This document shows positions 15,737 through 23,867 of a stretch of 37,223 bases of DNA, piece after piece. This DNA comes from Pseudomonas paraversuta (GTDB lineage: Bacteria; Pseudomonadota; Gammaproteobacteria; Pseudomonadales; Pseudomonadaceae): positions 1 through 37,223 of the forward strand of contig NZ_CAJFCL010000017.1 of NCBI RefSeq assembly GCF_904063065.1. Direction: 5' to 3'. Under the pieces are notes generated by a model. It was not told the origin of the DNA, made no database searches, and saw only the letters and a list, made by a program, of their open reading frames with translations. The position numbers and the translations under genes were made by a program. Within the stretch, counting starts at the first letter, position 1. Each line of letters begins with the position of its first letter.

Positions 15737-16759
15737 TCAGCCCCGGCGGCGAGCCAGGGTCATGGCGGTATCTTCGATCATGTCTTCCTGGCCGCCGACC
15801 ATGCCGCGTCGGCCCATCTCCACCAGAATTTCCCGTGCCGGTACGCCGTACTTCTTCTCGGCGCGCTTGGCGAACAGCAGGAACGAGCCATACACACCGG
15901 CATAGCCCATGGTCAGGGCGTCGCGATCGCTGCGGATCGGGAAGTCCATGATCGGCACGACCAGGTCTTCAGCCACGTCCTGGATGCCAAACACGCTGAC
16001 TCCGGTTTCAATGCCCATGCGGTCACAGACCGCCACCAGGATTTCCATCGGCGTATTGCCCGCGCCGGCGCCCAGACCTGCGGCGGCCGCATCGATCCGG
16101 GTAGCCCCGGCTTCGATTGCAGCGATGGAGTTGGAGACCCCCATCGACAGGTTGTGATGGCCGTGAAAACCGATCTCGGTGTCCGGGTGCAGCGCGGCCC
16201 GCATGGCCGCTACCCGGGCCTTGATGTCATGGGGCAGCATGTAGCCTGCGGAGTCGGTGAGGTAGATGCAGTTGGCCCCGAAGCTCTCCATCAGCTTGCC
16301 TTGCTTGACCAGCCCTTCGGGGCTGTTCATGTGCGCCATCATCAGAAAGCCCACGGTGTCCATGCCCAGCTTGCGGGCATAGGAAATGTGCTGTTCGGAG
16401 ACGTCTGCCTCGGTGCAATGGGTGGCGACCCGGATCGTGTTGACCCCCAGCTCGTAGGCCATTTGCAGGTGATCCACGGTTCCGATACCCGGCAACAGCA
16501 AGGCTGAAACCTTGGCCTGCTTCATCATCGGGATTACCGCCGACAGGTATTGCTCGTCGGTATGCGCCGGAAAACCGTAGTTCACCGAACTGCCGCCCAG
16601 GCCATCGCCGTGGGTCACCTCGATCAAAGGCACACCGGCAGCATCCAGGCCGCAGGCGATGTCTTTCATTTGTTGCAGGGAGATCTGGTGACGCTTGGGG
16701 TGCATGCCGTCGCGCAGGCACATGTCATGCACGGTGATTTTTTTGCCGCGAAGATCCAT
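15737..16759 (-). CDS. 4-hydroxy-2-oxovalerate aldolase (DmpG/BphI/TesG/HsaF type)
   Basis: Class II pyruvate aldolase that splits 4-hydroxy-2-oxovalerate (or longer homologues such as 4-hydroxy-2-oxohexanoate) into pyruvate and an aldehyde, the last ring-derived step of meta-cleavage routes. The 340-residue product shows the DRE-TIM motif LRDGMH with Arg16, Asp17 and His20, and the metal ligands His199 and His201 in FHGHH. The C-terminal part forms the interface with the acylating dehydrogenase, to which the aldehyde is channelled. The ATG at 16759 has AAGGAG upstream; the longer open frame starting at 16837 lies in dehydrogenase coding DNA. It is the third gene of a hydratase-dehydrogenase-aldolase block, ten bases after its partner. 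Sequence alone does not separate acetaldehyde from propionaldehyde producers. Confidence 0.95.
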   Translation of the reverse strand: MDLRGKKITVHDMCLRDGMHPKRHQISLQQMKDIACGLDAAGVPLIEVTHGDGLGGSSVNYGFPAHTDEQYLSAVIPMMKQAKVSALLLPGIGTVDHLQMAYELGVNTIRVATHCTEADVSEQHISYARKLGMDTVGFLMMAHMNSPEGLVKQGKLMESFGANCIYLTDSAGYMLPHDIKARVAAMRAALHPDTEIGFHGHHNLSMGVSNSIAAIEAGATRIDAAAAGLGAGAGNTPMEILVAVCDRMGIETGVSVFGIQDVAEDLVVPIMDFPIRSDRDALTMGYAGVYGSFLLFAKRAEKKYGVPAREILVEMGRRGMVGGQEDMIEDTAMTLARRRG

Positions 16760-16769
16760 GGATAGCTCC

Positions 16770-17699
16770 TTAAGCGAGGGCAGGTTGAGGGGCGGTGGCC
16801 TTGAGTTGCAGCTCGCCGTTGAGCATTTGCTCGGCAAACATCTCGGCCGTACGCGCCGCCGCAGCGGTCATGATGTCGAGGTTGCCGGCGTACTTGGGCA
16901 GGTAGTCACCGAGGCCTTCGACCTCCATGAAGATCGAGACCCGATTGCCGTCAAATACCGGGCCGTTCACCAGTTTGTAGCCCGGTACGTACTTCTGTAC
17001 CTGCTGGATCATGTCGGTAATTGCCAGGGTAATCGCCGTCTTGTCCGGCGCGGTTTCGGTCAGGCAATGCACGGTGTCGCGCATGATCAGCGGTGGCTCG
17101 GCAGGGTTGACGATAATGATCGCCTTGCCTTTTTTCGCGCCGCCGACCTGCTCGATGGCACTGGCGGTGGTGCGGGTGAATTCGTCGATGTTCTTGCGCG
17201 TGCCCGGGCCGACCGATTTGGACGCCGCCGTGGCCACGATCTCGGCATACGCCACGGGCTGCACGCTGGATACTGCAGCCACCAGCGGAATCGTCGCCTG
17301 GCCGCCGCAAGTGACCATGTTGACGTTCATCACGCCGCGTTTGAGATTGGCTTGCAGATTGACCGGTGGCACGCAATACGGGCCGATGGCCGCAGGTGTC
17401 AGGTCGATCATCAGCACCCCCAGCTCATTGAGCTTGCGGCTGTTTTCGGCATGCACGTAAGCGGAAGTGGCATCGAAGGCAATCTGGATATTGTCCGCCA
17501 GGACGTGGGGCAACAGGCCGTCGACGCCGTCACTGGTGGTCTTGAGACCTAACTCGCGGGCGCGGGTCAGGCCTTCGGAGGTGGCATCGATACCGACCAT
17601 CCACACAGGCTCCAGCACCTCGCTGCGCAGCAGTTTGTACAGCAGGTCGGTGCCAATGTTGCCCGGCCCGATCAGGGCACACTTGATTTTATTGCTCAT
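16770..17699 (-). CDS. Acetaldehyde/propionaldehyde dehydrogenase, acylating (DmpF/BphJ/TesF/HsaG type)
   Basis: CoA-dependent aldehyde dehydrogenase that oxidises the aldehyde released by the aldolase to acetyl-CoA or propionyl-CoA, reducing NAD+. The two enzymes form a channelling complex. The 309-residue product has the N-terminal Rossmann motif GPGNIG at 11-16 and the nucleophile Cys131 in MVTCGGQ. The length is exactly typical of DmpF/BphJ. The ATG at 17699 has GAGAGG upstream. It sits between the hydratase (21-base gap) and the aldolase (ten-base gap), the usual order E-F-G in both phenol/biphenyl and steroid (TesEFG) clusters. Confidence 0.96.
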   Translation of the reverse strand: MSNKIKCALIGPGNIGTDLLYKLLRSEVLEPVWMVGIDATSEGLTRARELGLKTTSDGVDGLLPHVLADNIQIAFDATSAYVHAENSRKLNELGVLMIDLTPAAIGPYCVPPVNLQANLKRGVMNVNMVTCGGQATIPLVAAVSSVQPVAYAEIVATAASKSVGPGTRKNIDEFTRTTASAIEQVGGAKKGKAIIIVNPAEPPLIMRDTVHCLTETAPDKTAITLAITDMIQQVQKYVPGYKLVNGPVFDGNRVSIFMEVEGLGDYLPKYAGNLDIMTAAAARTAEMFAEQMLNGELQLKATAPQPALA

Positions 17700-17720
17700 G
17701 GTAAGCCTCTCGAACTGGGT

Positions 17721-18512
17721 TTAAGACACAAAGCGCAGGCGTGCAGAACCCAGGCCGCTGAGGGTCAGGCTGACCTCGTCGCCGGGCAGCACCGGTACCA
17801 GCGGCGCCAGGGCCCCGGACAGAATGATTTCGCCTTTGCGAAACGGAATATCGAATTTGCCCAGGGTGTTGGCCAGCCAGGCCACTGCCGCGCAGGGGTG
17901 ACCCTGCACCGCCGAACCGAAGCCGTTGCCGGCCGGCTGGCCGTTTTTCAGCAGGTGCAGTTCGACCTTGGCCAGGTCCAGATCACGGGGATCGACTCGC
18001 TGCTCGCCCAGGGCAAACACGCCACATGAGGCGTTGTCGGCCACGGTGTCCTGAATGCGGATTTTCCAGTCGGCGATGCGCGAATCGACAATCTCGAAAC
18101 ACGGCACCACCCATTGGCTGGCCGCCATCACGTCCTCGGCGGTAATGCCGGGCCCGTGCAGATCCTCGCCGAGAATAAAGGCGATTTCACCTTCGGCCCG
18201 GGGCTGCACCAGCAGATTGGCGCTGAAGCTGACATCGCTGTTATCGGCGACCTGCATACGGTTGGTCAAAAAGCCGAAGTCGGGCTGATGCACATCGAGC
18301 ATGTCCTGCACGGCACGGCTGGTGACCCCGATCTTCTTGCCGATCACCTGTTCACCGAGGGCTTCGCGCCGTTGCAGGAAGCGCAATGAAATCTGATAGG
18401 CCGTTTCCAGCGTCAGGTCCGGGTAACGCTGGGTCAGCGGCTGCAGGCTGCGGCGTTCGAGCAGCGCGTGAAACAGTTCATCGCCCAGGGCTTCAATCAA
18501 CTTCGGGTCCAT
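17721..18512 (-). CDS. 2-hydroxypenta-2,4-dienoate / 2-hydroxyhexa-2,4-dienoate hydratase (DmpE/BphH/TesE/HsaE type)
   Basis: Hydratase of the fumarylacetoacetase-like superfamily that adds water to the 2-hydroxydienoate left after meta-cleavage and hydrolysis, giving the aldolase substrate. The 263-residue product carries the family blocks IGKKIGVTSRAVQDML, RAEGEIAFIL and FEIVDSRIADWKIRIQD, with metal-binding acidic residues in the latter two. The ATG at 18512 follows a purine-rich AGAGAGAG site. The frame continues upstream to 18596, but that stretch runs through a REP element and is not coding. It heads the TesEFG-like trio; a REP doublet and about 140 bases separate it from the SDR gene before it, so differential mRNA levels are possible. 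Confidence 0.93.
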   Translation of the reverse strand: MDPKLIEALGDELFHALLERRSLQPLTQRYPDLTLETAYQISLRFLQRREALGEQVIGKKIGVTSRAVQDMLDVHQPDFGFLTNRMQVADNSDVSFSANLLVQPRAEGEIAFILGEDLHGPGITAEDVMAASQWVVPCFEIVDSRIADWKIRIQDTVADNASCGVFALGEQRVDPRDLDLAKVELHLLKNGQPAGNGFGSAVQGHPCAAVAWLANTLGKFDIPFRKGEIILSGALAPLVPVLPGDEVSLTLSGLGSARLRFVS

Positions 18513-18547
18513 AAACACTCTCTCTAAAATCCGGAATATATGAGTCG

Positions 18548-18636
18548 CTGTGGGGGCTGGCTTGCCAGCGATGGATTGCGCGCGCTCTGACTGCAAAACC
18601 CAATCGTGTGCAGCGCTGGCAAGCCAGCTCCCACAG
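18548..18636. repeat. REP doublet inside the minus-strand catabolic operon
   Basis: Two inverted 23-bp arms (18548-18570 and 18614-18636) differ at a single position; the core is GGCTGGCTTGCCAGCG. It is the same REP family as the array at 6592-6937. It lies between the SDR and hydratase genes and may act on mRNA stability or on local DNA topology. Confidence 0.88.
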
Positions 18637-18652
18637 GTTCATGGGTGCAGCG

Positions 18653-19426
18653 TCAGCCCGGCCATACGCTGGACTCGGCACCGCCGTCCACTTCCAGAAT
18701 CTTGCCGGTCACCCAGCGCGATGCCGGGGTGGCCAGGTACAGTGCGGCGGCACCAATATCTTCCACCTCGCCCAGACTTTGCAGCGGCGTGGCCTTGATC
18801 ATGACGTCGCGCATGGCCACCGGCAGGACGCGGTTCAGGGCGTCGGTCAGGATCGGTCCGGGGGCAATCCCGTTGACCCGCACCAGCGGCGCGAAATCCT
18901 GGGCCAGCAGACGGGTCATGTGGCTCAGAGCGGCTTTGGCCGTGCCATAGGCGCTGAACTGGGTTTGCGCGTAGCGCGCCGCCCCCGAGGTGATATTGAT
19001 AATGTTGCCCGCGCCTGCAGCGCGCATATGGGGCACGCAGAGCTGGCACAGGTGATAAGCCGAGGACACGTTAAAGCGCATGATCTCTTCAAAACGCTCG
19101 ACGCTCAGGGTTAGCGGATCGTTCGGACCGGCGCCGCCAGCGTTATTCACCAGGTGGGTGATGCTGCCCATGTGTTCACGCGCCTGGGTCACCAGGGCGC
19201 TGCGCTGCTCGCTGTCATTCACGTCACAGCTCAGGGCCAGGGCCCGGCGTCCTAAAAGGCGGACCTCTTGGGCAACCGCTTCAACGTCGCCCAGGGTGCG
19301 TGCCGCCAGCACCACATCGGCGCCGGCTTCGGCGTAGGCCAGGGCAATGGCCCGGCCAATGCCGCGGCCGCCGCCGGTAATCACCGCCACACTGCCGGTC
19401 AGGTCAAATCGCGAAATAATGCGCAT
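18653..19426 (-). CDS. SDR-family oxidoreductase, 7alpha-hydroxysteroid-dehydrogenase-like
   Basis: Classical short-chain dehydrogenase, NAD(P)-dependent, cytoplasmic, probably acting on a ring hydroxyl or ketone. The 257-residue product shows TGGGRGIGRA at 17-26, NNAG at 94-97 and the full catalytic tetrad Asn119, Ser147, Tyr160 and Lys164 (YGTAK). The layout fits the bacterial 7alpha-hydroxysteroid dehydrogenase/FabG-like group, but such resemblance is broad and the substrate is not determined. The ATG at 19426 has AAAGGA six bases upstream; that site overlaps the stop of the flavin reductase gene, so the two are translationally linked. The hydratase gene follows after a REP doublet. Confidence 0.87.
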   Translation of the reverse strand: MRIISRFDLTGSVAVITGGGRGIGRAIALAYAEAGADVVLAARTLGDVEAVAQEVRLLGRRALALSCDVNDSEQRSALVTQAREHMGSITHLVNNAGGAGPNDPLTLSVERFEEIMRFNVSSAYHLCQLCVPHMRAAGAGNIINITSGAARYAQTQFSAYGTAKAALSHMTRLLAQDFAPLVRVNGIAPGPILTDALNRVLPVAMRDVMIKATPLQSLGEVEDIGAAALYLATPASRWVTGKILEVDGGAESSVWPG

Positions 19427-19439
19427 ACATAATCCTTTA

Positions 19440-20420
19440 TTAACGGGGAGCCCACAGGTCAGGCAGTCCGGGGTCGCTGACACTGATCAGTCGCTTGAGC
19501 AGCACCTTGAGCGCCTGGGCATCGCCGGGGCCTAGTTTGGCCGAGACGTTCTCCTCAACCGCCTTGGCCAGGGCCAGCTGTTGCAAAGAGGCTTCACGGC
19601 CGGTGGCGGTCAGGACGTAGCGCGGTTCATGGTTGCTGCCCTCCAGTGCCACCAGATTCTGTTTTTCCAGGAAGCGCATGCTGGCCAGCGTGACCACGTG
19701 CCCGGTGTAGCTGACGAAGGTGTTGATCTCGTTCAGGGTCAGGTTGTCGCGAATGCACAGCACGGAGAGGATGAAAAACGCATGTTCGTCCAGTTGCTGG
19801 TTGCTCAACAGGCGATGCAGGGCGTCCAGCAGCTGGTAGTGGGCGCGGCCCAGCAAATACCCCAGCAAATCCTCGGTGTAGCTGCATTCCGGAGGTGGCG
19901 GGGTGGTTGCCAGGCGCAGCTCGCTACGGGGCTTGCGGGTTGCCAGTGCGTACTGGCCGCTCTGGAACGCCAGCGGCGCGCGGTCGCTGTGATCAAAGGC
20001 GAGCACCTCACCGACAAAAATCACATGGTCGCCGCCTTCATATTGAAAGGCTGTACGGCACTGAAAGCGAGCAGTGCAATCCTGTAACAGCGGGGCTTCG
20101 CTGATACCGCTGTCGAGTTCGATTTCGGCGAACTTGTTTTCGCCCTGCATGGCAAAGCGCCCGGACAGAGGTTCCTGTTCGGTCGACAGCACGTGCACGT
20201 TCCAGTGTTTGCCCGAGCTGAATACCGGCAGGCTGCGGGCGGACTTGGCCAGGCTCCACAGCACCAGCGGCGGATTGAGCGACACCGAGTTGAAGCTGTT
20301 GGCGGTGATCCCGATAGGTGATCCGTCTTCAGCCTGGGTGGTGATGATGGTCACCCCGGTGGTGAAGGTACCGAGTGCGGTACGGAATGCCTGGGGATCG
20401 AAACTGCTTTGCATTGCCAT
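19440..20420 (-). CDS. Flavin reductase with MarR-like C-terminal extension (HsaB/TesA2 or HPAH-C1 type)
   Basis: NAD(P)H:FMN/FAD reductase that would supply reduced flavin to the HsaA-like monooxygenase encoded in the plus arm. The 326-residue product has an N-terminal flavin-reductase-like split barrel (about 1-165), with GTFTTGVTIITT, the block ITANSFNSVSLNPPLVLWSL and GGDHVIFVGEVL. It also has a C-terminal region (about 185-310) that looks like a MarR winged helix (SNQQLDEHAFFILSVL, NTFVSYTGHVVTLASMRFLE). The same fusion exists in the C1 reductase of Acinetobacter 4-hydroxyphenylacetate hydroxylase, where the extra domain senses the phenolic substrate. Simple HsaB proteins are about 190 residues. 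The ATG at 20420 has GAGG upstream. It is first in the minus arm. Confidence 0.88.
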   Translation of the reverse strand: MAMQSSFDPQAFRTALGTFTTGVTIITTQAEDGSPIGITANSFNSVSLNPPLVLWSLAKSARSLPVFSSGKHWNVHVLSTEQEPLSGRFAMQGENKFAEIELDSGISEAPLLQDCTARFQCRTAFQYEGGDHVIFVGEVLAFDHSDRAPLAFQSGQYALATRKPRSELRLATTPPPPECSYTEDLLGYLLGRAHYQLLDALHRLLSNQQLDEHAFFILSVLCIRDNLTLNEINTFVSYTGHVVTLASMRFLEKQNLVALEGSNHEPRYVLTATGREASLQQLALAKAVEENVSAKLGPGDAQALKVLLKRLISVSDPGLPDLWAPR

Positions 20421-20514
20421 GACGAACCTCATGGATTGAATTTTCGTGCTTGCAGTATTCCCCTCGCAGTGGGGCCCTACATCGTCTTAATGGACTAACG
20501 AATACAGCCGATTA

Positions 20515-20530
20515 TCGTCCGATCGGACGA
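20515..20530. promoter_or_regulatory. Perfect 16-bp palindrome in the divergent promoter region (candidate operator)
   Basis: TCGTCCGATCGGACGA is a perfect palindrome at 20515-20530, near the middle of the 172-bp gap between the flavin reductase and aldehyde dehydrogenase genes. Both arms of the catabolic cluster start here, so a dimeric repressor or activator bound at this site could control them together. No regulator gene is found in the cluster. Confidence 0.6.
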
Positions 20531-20592
20531 GGCGTGGAGGGTCGTAATTGTCTAGCGTCGGCGCATTAAAACGATGCCAAGAGGACTGATCC

Positions 20593-22029
20593 ATGACATG
20601 CAGCAGTACGGCCCCAGAACAGCTGTCCAGCCTGTTGGCAGCGCAAAAAAAAGCCTTTATCGAGGCCGGTCCGGTCAGCGTTGAACAGCGTCAGCAACGG
20701 ATCCAGCGGGTGATAGAGCTGCTGGTGCGTTATCAGCAGCCGTTGGTTGAAGCCATGGATGCGGACTTTGGTGGCCGGCCCCAGGGTTTTTCGTTGATGA
20801 ATGATGTGCTGGGTTCACTGGCATCGCTCAAATATGCCCGCGACCATGTTGCGCACTGGGTGCAGGACGAGCCGCGCCAGGTATTCGCCCCCTATGACCA
20901 GTTGGGCGCCAAGGCCTGGGTGATGCATCAGCCCAAGGGCTCGATCGGGATCATGGGCACCTGGAACGCGCCGCTGTTCACCTTGCTCAGTCCGCTGGCC
21001 TGCGTGCTGGCCGCGGGTAACCGGGCCATTCTCAAACCCTCGGAAGTGGTACCGCGCACAGCCGAGGTGCTGGCCCGGGCCTTCGGTGAATTGTTCGATA
21101 CGCTGGAAGTCGCGGTGGTGCTCGGTGATGCAGACCTGGCCCAGGCGTTTACTTCGCAGCCGTTTGACCATCTGGTATTTACCGGCAGCACTGCCGTGGC
21201 GCGCTCGGTGATGCGCAATGCGGCCGAAAATCTGGTGCCGCTGACCCTTGAACTCGGGGGCAAATCGCCGGTGATCATTTCCCGCAGCGCCGATCTGGCC
21301 AAGGCTGCATTCAGCATTGCCGTGGCCAAAGCCAACAACGGCGGGCAGATTTGTATAAATCCGGACGTGGTGTACGTGCCCCGAGAGCAATTGGGGGACT
21401 TTATCGGCGCCCTTGGTGCGGCTTACAACGAGCTGTTGCCGACCGTGGCCGACAATCCGGATGTGGTGGCCGTGGTCAATGCCCGGCACTTGCAGCGCAT
21501 AGAAAGCTACGTGCAGGACGCCCGACAGCGGGGCGCCCGGGTGGAGAGCTTCCCGCGGGAGCTGGAGGCTGATCCCCAGGCGCGGCGTCGCCCCCTGCAA
21601 GTGGTGATCGATCCGCCCCGTGACAGCCTGATCATGCAGGAAGAAATCTTTGGGCCGGCGCTGGTGGTGCTGCCCTACGATGAGATCGACTGGGCGCTGG
21701 CGGACATCAATTCACGGGATCGGCCGTTGGCCCTGTATTACTTTGGCCAGAGCGAAGAAGAGCGGCGTCATGTACTGCAGCGCACTATCTCGGGCGGCGT
21801 GACCATCAACGACGTGATGATGCATGCGGCCATGCACGACGCGCCGTTTGGTGGCATTGGTGCCTCCGGCATGGGGCATTACCACGGCCGTGAAGGCTTC
21901 CTCGAGTTCAGCCACATGCGCACCGTTTTCAAGGCTGCGGCCCATGATCCGCGCCGCGAGTGGGGCATGTTGCCGCCCTATGGCGAACACTTCCAGGCGA
22001 CCATGCAGTCGATGGTCACCCCTGACTGA
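20593..22029 (+). CDS. NAD(P)-dependent aldehyde dehydrogenase, coniferyl-aldehyde-dehydrogenase-like
   Basis: ALDH-superfamily enzyme that oxidises an aldehyde to a carboxylate. The 478-residue product contains Asn125 in TWNAP, general base Glu220 in LTLELGGKSP and the nucleophile Cys254 in NGGQICINPD. The length, the C-terminal GGIGASGMGHYHGREGF block and the overall look fit the class 3/coniferyl aldehyde dehydrogenase group (CalB, YwdH-like). The ATG at 20593 has AAGAGGA upstream. It opens the plus arm of the cluster, directly across the operator region from the flavin reductase. Its acid product could be the substrate of the acyl-CoA ligase at the end of this arm (inference). Confidence 0.92.
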   Translation: MTCSSTAPEQLSSLLAAQKKAFIEAGPVSVEQRQQRIQRVIELLVRYQQPLVEAMDADFGGRPQGFSLMNDVLGSLASLKYARDHVAHWVQDEPRQVFAPYDQLGAKAWVMHQPKGSIGIMGTWNAPLFTLLSPLACVLAAGNRAILKPSEVVPRTAEVLARAFGELFDTLEVAVVLGDADLAQAFTSQPFDHLVFTGSTAVARSVMRNAAENLVPLTLELGGKSPVIISRSADLAKAAFSIAVAKANNGGQICINPDVVYVPREQLGDFIGALGAAYNELLPTVADNPDVVAVVNARHLQRIESYVQDARQRGARVESFPRELEADPQARRRPLQVVIDPPRDSLIMQEEIFGPALVVLPYDEIDWALADINSRDRPLALYYFGQSEEERRHVLQRTISGGVTINDVMMHAAMHDAPFGGIGASGMGHYHGREGFLEFSHMRTVFKAAAHDPRREWGMLPPYGEHFQATMQSMVTPD

Positions 22030-22053
22030 TTCCACCCAGAAATAAATCAACCC

Positions 22054-22153
22054 TGCAGGAGCGTGCTTGCTCGCGATGCCGGCAACCCGGCGGTTCAGAC
22101 CGGTCGGGGTGTCGCAATCGCGGGCAATCCAGTGTCGAGCGGTTGCTCCTGCC
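22054..22153. repeat. Intergenic REP-like inverted repeat, second class
   Basis: GCAGGAGCGTGCTTGCTCGC starts at 22055 and an inverted partner ends GGTTGCTCCTGC near 22152; the inner parts match imperfectly. It resembles another class of Pseudomonas intergenic repeat (CAGGAGCNNGCTTGCTCGCGAT) distinct from that at 6592. It fills the gap between the aldehyde dehydrogenase and amidase genes. Confidence 0.65.
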
Positions 22154-22185
22154 CATAACAACAAGATGTGATCCGGAGAGATATT

Positions 22186-23760
22186 TTGCCAATCCCTGCT
22201 GCTACCCCAGAAGACACCCAGACCCCGGCCGGCTGGCAACGCCGCCACGTACTCAAGGCCGGTGTCCTGGCCGCAGGCGCCGGTCTGCTCGGCCGCTATG
22301 CCGGTGCGGCGGGTTCGAGCGCCGTATCATCCAACGAATATCTGGCGATGGACGCCACCGACATGGCCCGGGCCGTGCAAAAGGGTGAGCTCACTCCCGA
22401 GCACCTGCTGGCTGCGGCCATGGCCCGTTGTGATGCGGTCAACCCCAAGGTCAATGCGGTCAACATGCGTCACGACGAGTACGCCCGGGCGCTGCTCCAG
22501 ACCCGTCGCGCCGCAGGGGCACCCGCCACCGGCGCGCTGGCTGGCGTGCCCATCCTGATCAAGGACCTCAACACCTACCTTGAAGGCACCCGCACCACCA
22601 ATGGTTGCCGTCTGTTCAAGGATGCACCGCCGGCGCCACAAACCAGCACCCTGATTGCCCGCTATCAGGCGGCTGGCGCTGTACCCTTCGGCAAAACCGC
22701 GTGCCCGGAGTTTGGTCTTACCACCACCACCGAATCCCTGCTCTGGGGGCAAACCCGCAACCCGTGGAACCTGGGCAGAAGCGCAGGGGGCTCCTCCGGT
22801 GGTGCGGCTTCGGCAGTGGCGGCCGGCATTGTGCCGGTGGCCCATGCCACTGACGGCGGCGGCTCGATCCGTATTCCGGCCTCCTATTGCGGTGTGGTTG
22901 GCCTCAAGCCCACCCGTTACCGTACCCCCAGCGGCCCGGGCAAATATGAAGGCTGGTTCGGTGCCAGCGTCGGCAACGTGGTATCGCGCAATATCCGCGA
23001 CATGGCATTGTTTCTGGATGTCGGTCAGGGTCATGAGCCAGGCAGCCCGTACTGGGCAAAGCCGCTGGTACGCCCGTATATCGAAGAGCTGCGCACCGCC
23101 CCCGGGCGTTTGCGCATCGGCCTGGTACGGGATTCACTGACCGGTTCGCCCCTGGACCCTGCAGTTGCAAAGGTGCTGGACGATACGGCCAGACGCCTGA
23201 GCGCGATGGGGCACAACGTTGAAGAGTTGCGTTTGAATATCGACCCGCGCCAGTTGTTCGGAGCCCACGGATCGGTGATCGGCGACGCCTTGCTGACCCT
23301 GGTTCACGACCGCGAACAGGCGATGGGCCGGCCGGCCACTGCCGATGACTTTGAACGCATCACCCAGGTGGTGCTGGACAATGGCAAGAAAGTCACGGGC
23401 GAGGGCCTGTACCGGGCCCGGCAGTCGTTTGAAAGCATTGGTGGCTACATGGAGCAGCAGTTCGACACCTACGACGTGATCCTGTCGCCGGTCACCGCCA
23501 ACCTCACCCCGGAACTGGGCCTGCTCAGCCTCAACCAGCCCTGGGAAAGCTACGCCCACAACGCCATGGGCAGCGCGGCGTTTACCGTACTGGCCAACGT
23601 CAGCGGGCAGCCGGCGATCTCGTTGCCGGTGGGCATGAGCGACAACGGATTGCCGATCGGCATGATGTTTACCGGGCCATTGGGCGGCGAAGACGTGCTG
23701 TTGCGTCTGAGCGCACAAATCGAGCAGGACCGGCCGTGGGCGAAATTGCCCACTGTTTGA
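22186..23760 (+). CDS. Amidase-signature hydrolase with probable Tat signal peptide
   Basis: Amidase-signature enzyme hydrolysing a C-N bond, probably in the periplasm. From the TTG at 22186 (GGAG seven bases upstream) the product has 524 residues. An N-terminal twin-arginine stretch, QRRHVLKAGVLAAGAGLLGR with Arg19-Arg20, is followed by Ala/Gly-rich DNA typical of Tat signals. The catalytic triad is complete: Lys126 in VPILIKDLN, cis-Ser203 in AGGSSGG and the nucleophile Ser227 in TDGGGSIRIP. A GTG at 22168 in the same frame has no ribosome site. It follows the aldehyde dehydrogenase after a REP-like repeat. Presence in a ring-catabolic operon hints that the substrate arrives as an amide conjugate, but amidases also occur as passengers. 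Confidence 0.87.
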   Translation: MPIPAATPEDTQTPAGWQRRHVLKAGVLAAGAGLLGRYAGAAGSSAVSSNEYLAMDATDMARAVQKGELTPEHLLAAAMARCDAVNPKVNAVNMRHDEYARALLQTRRAAGAPATGALAGVPILIKDLNTYLEGTRTTNGCRLFKDAPPAPQTSTLIARYQAAGAVPFGKTACPEFGLTTTTESLLWGQTRNPWNLGRSAGGSSGGAASAVAAGIVPVAHATDGGGSIRIPASYCGVVGLKPTRYRTPSGPGKYEGWFGASVGNVVSRNIRDMALFLDVGQGHEPGSPYWAKPLVRPYIEELRTAPGRLRIGLVRDSLTGSPLDPAVAKVLDDTARRLSAMGHNVEELRLNIDPRQLFGAHGSVIGDALLTLVHDREQAMGRPATADDFERITQVVLDNGKKVTGEGLYRARQSFESIGGYMEQQFDTYDVILSPVTANLTPELGLLSLNQPWESYAHNAMGSAAFTVLANVSGQPAISLPVGMSDNGLPIGMMFTGPLGGEDVLLRLSAQIEQDRPWAKLPTV

Positions 23761-23795
23761 TAACCCATTGCAGTGTCTGTAGTCGCTGACAAGCA

Positions 23796-23867
23796 GCGCG
23801 AGGCTGCGATCGGTAACCCCGGCTGGCAGGGTCCACCATCGCTGCGCAATCGGTCGCAGCCTCGCGC
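23796..23867. repeat. Inverted repeat between amidase and monooxygenase genes
   Basis: GCGCGAGGCTGCGA (23796-23809) and TCGCAGCCTCGCGC (23854-23867) are perfectly complementary over 14 bp, extending to 17 with one wobble. The arms resemble a Pseudomonas intergenic repeat class with the core GAGGCTGCGATC. The whole 244-base gap (23761-24004) has no credible gene; a promoter for the downstream genes may lie in its last 120 bases. Confidence 0.7.

Noticed and set aside
14557..15951. Open frame of 464 codons on the plus strand opposite the MFS carrier
   Set aside because: Translation is rich in His, Arg and Gln with no domain; it crosses the terminator and the aldolase end, and the minus-strand carrier is convincing.
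16695..17552. Open frame of 285 codons on the plus strand opposite the acylating dehydrogenase
   Set aside because: Antisense shadow; the minus-strand gene carries the Cys131 motif and the family length.
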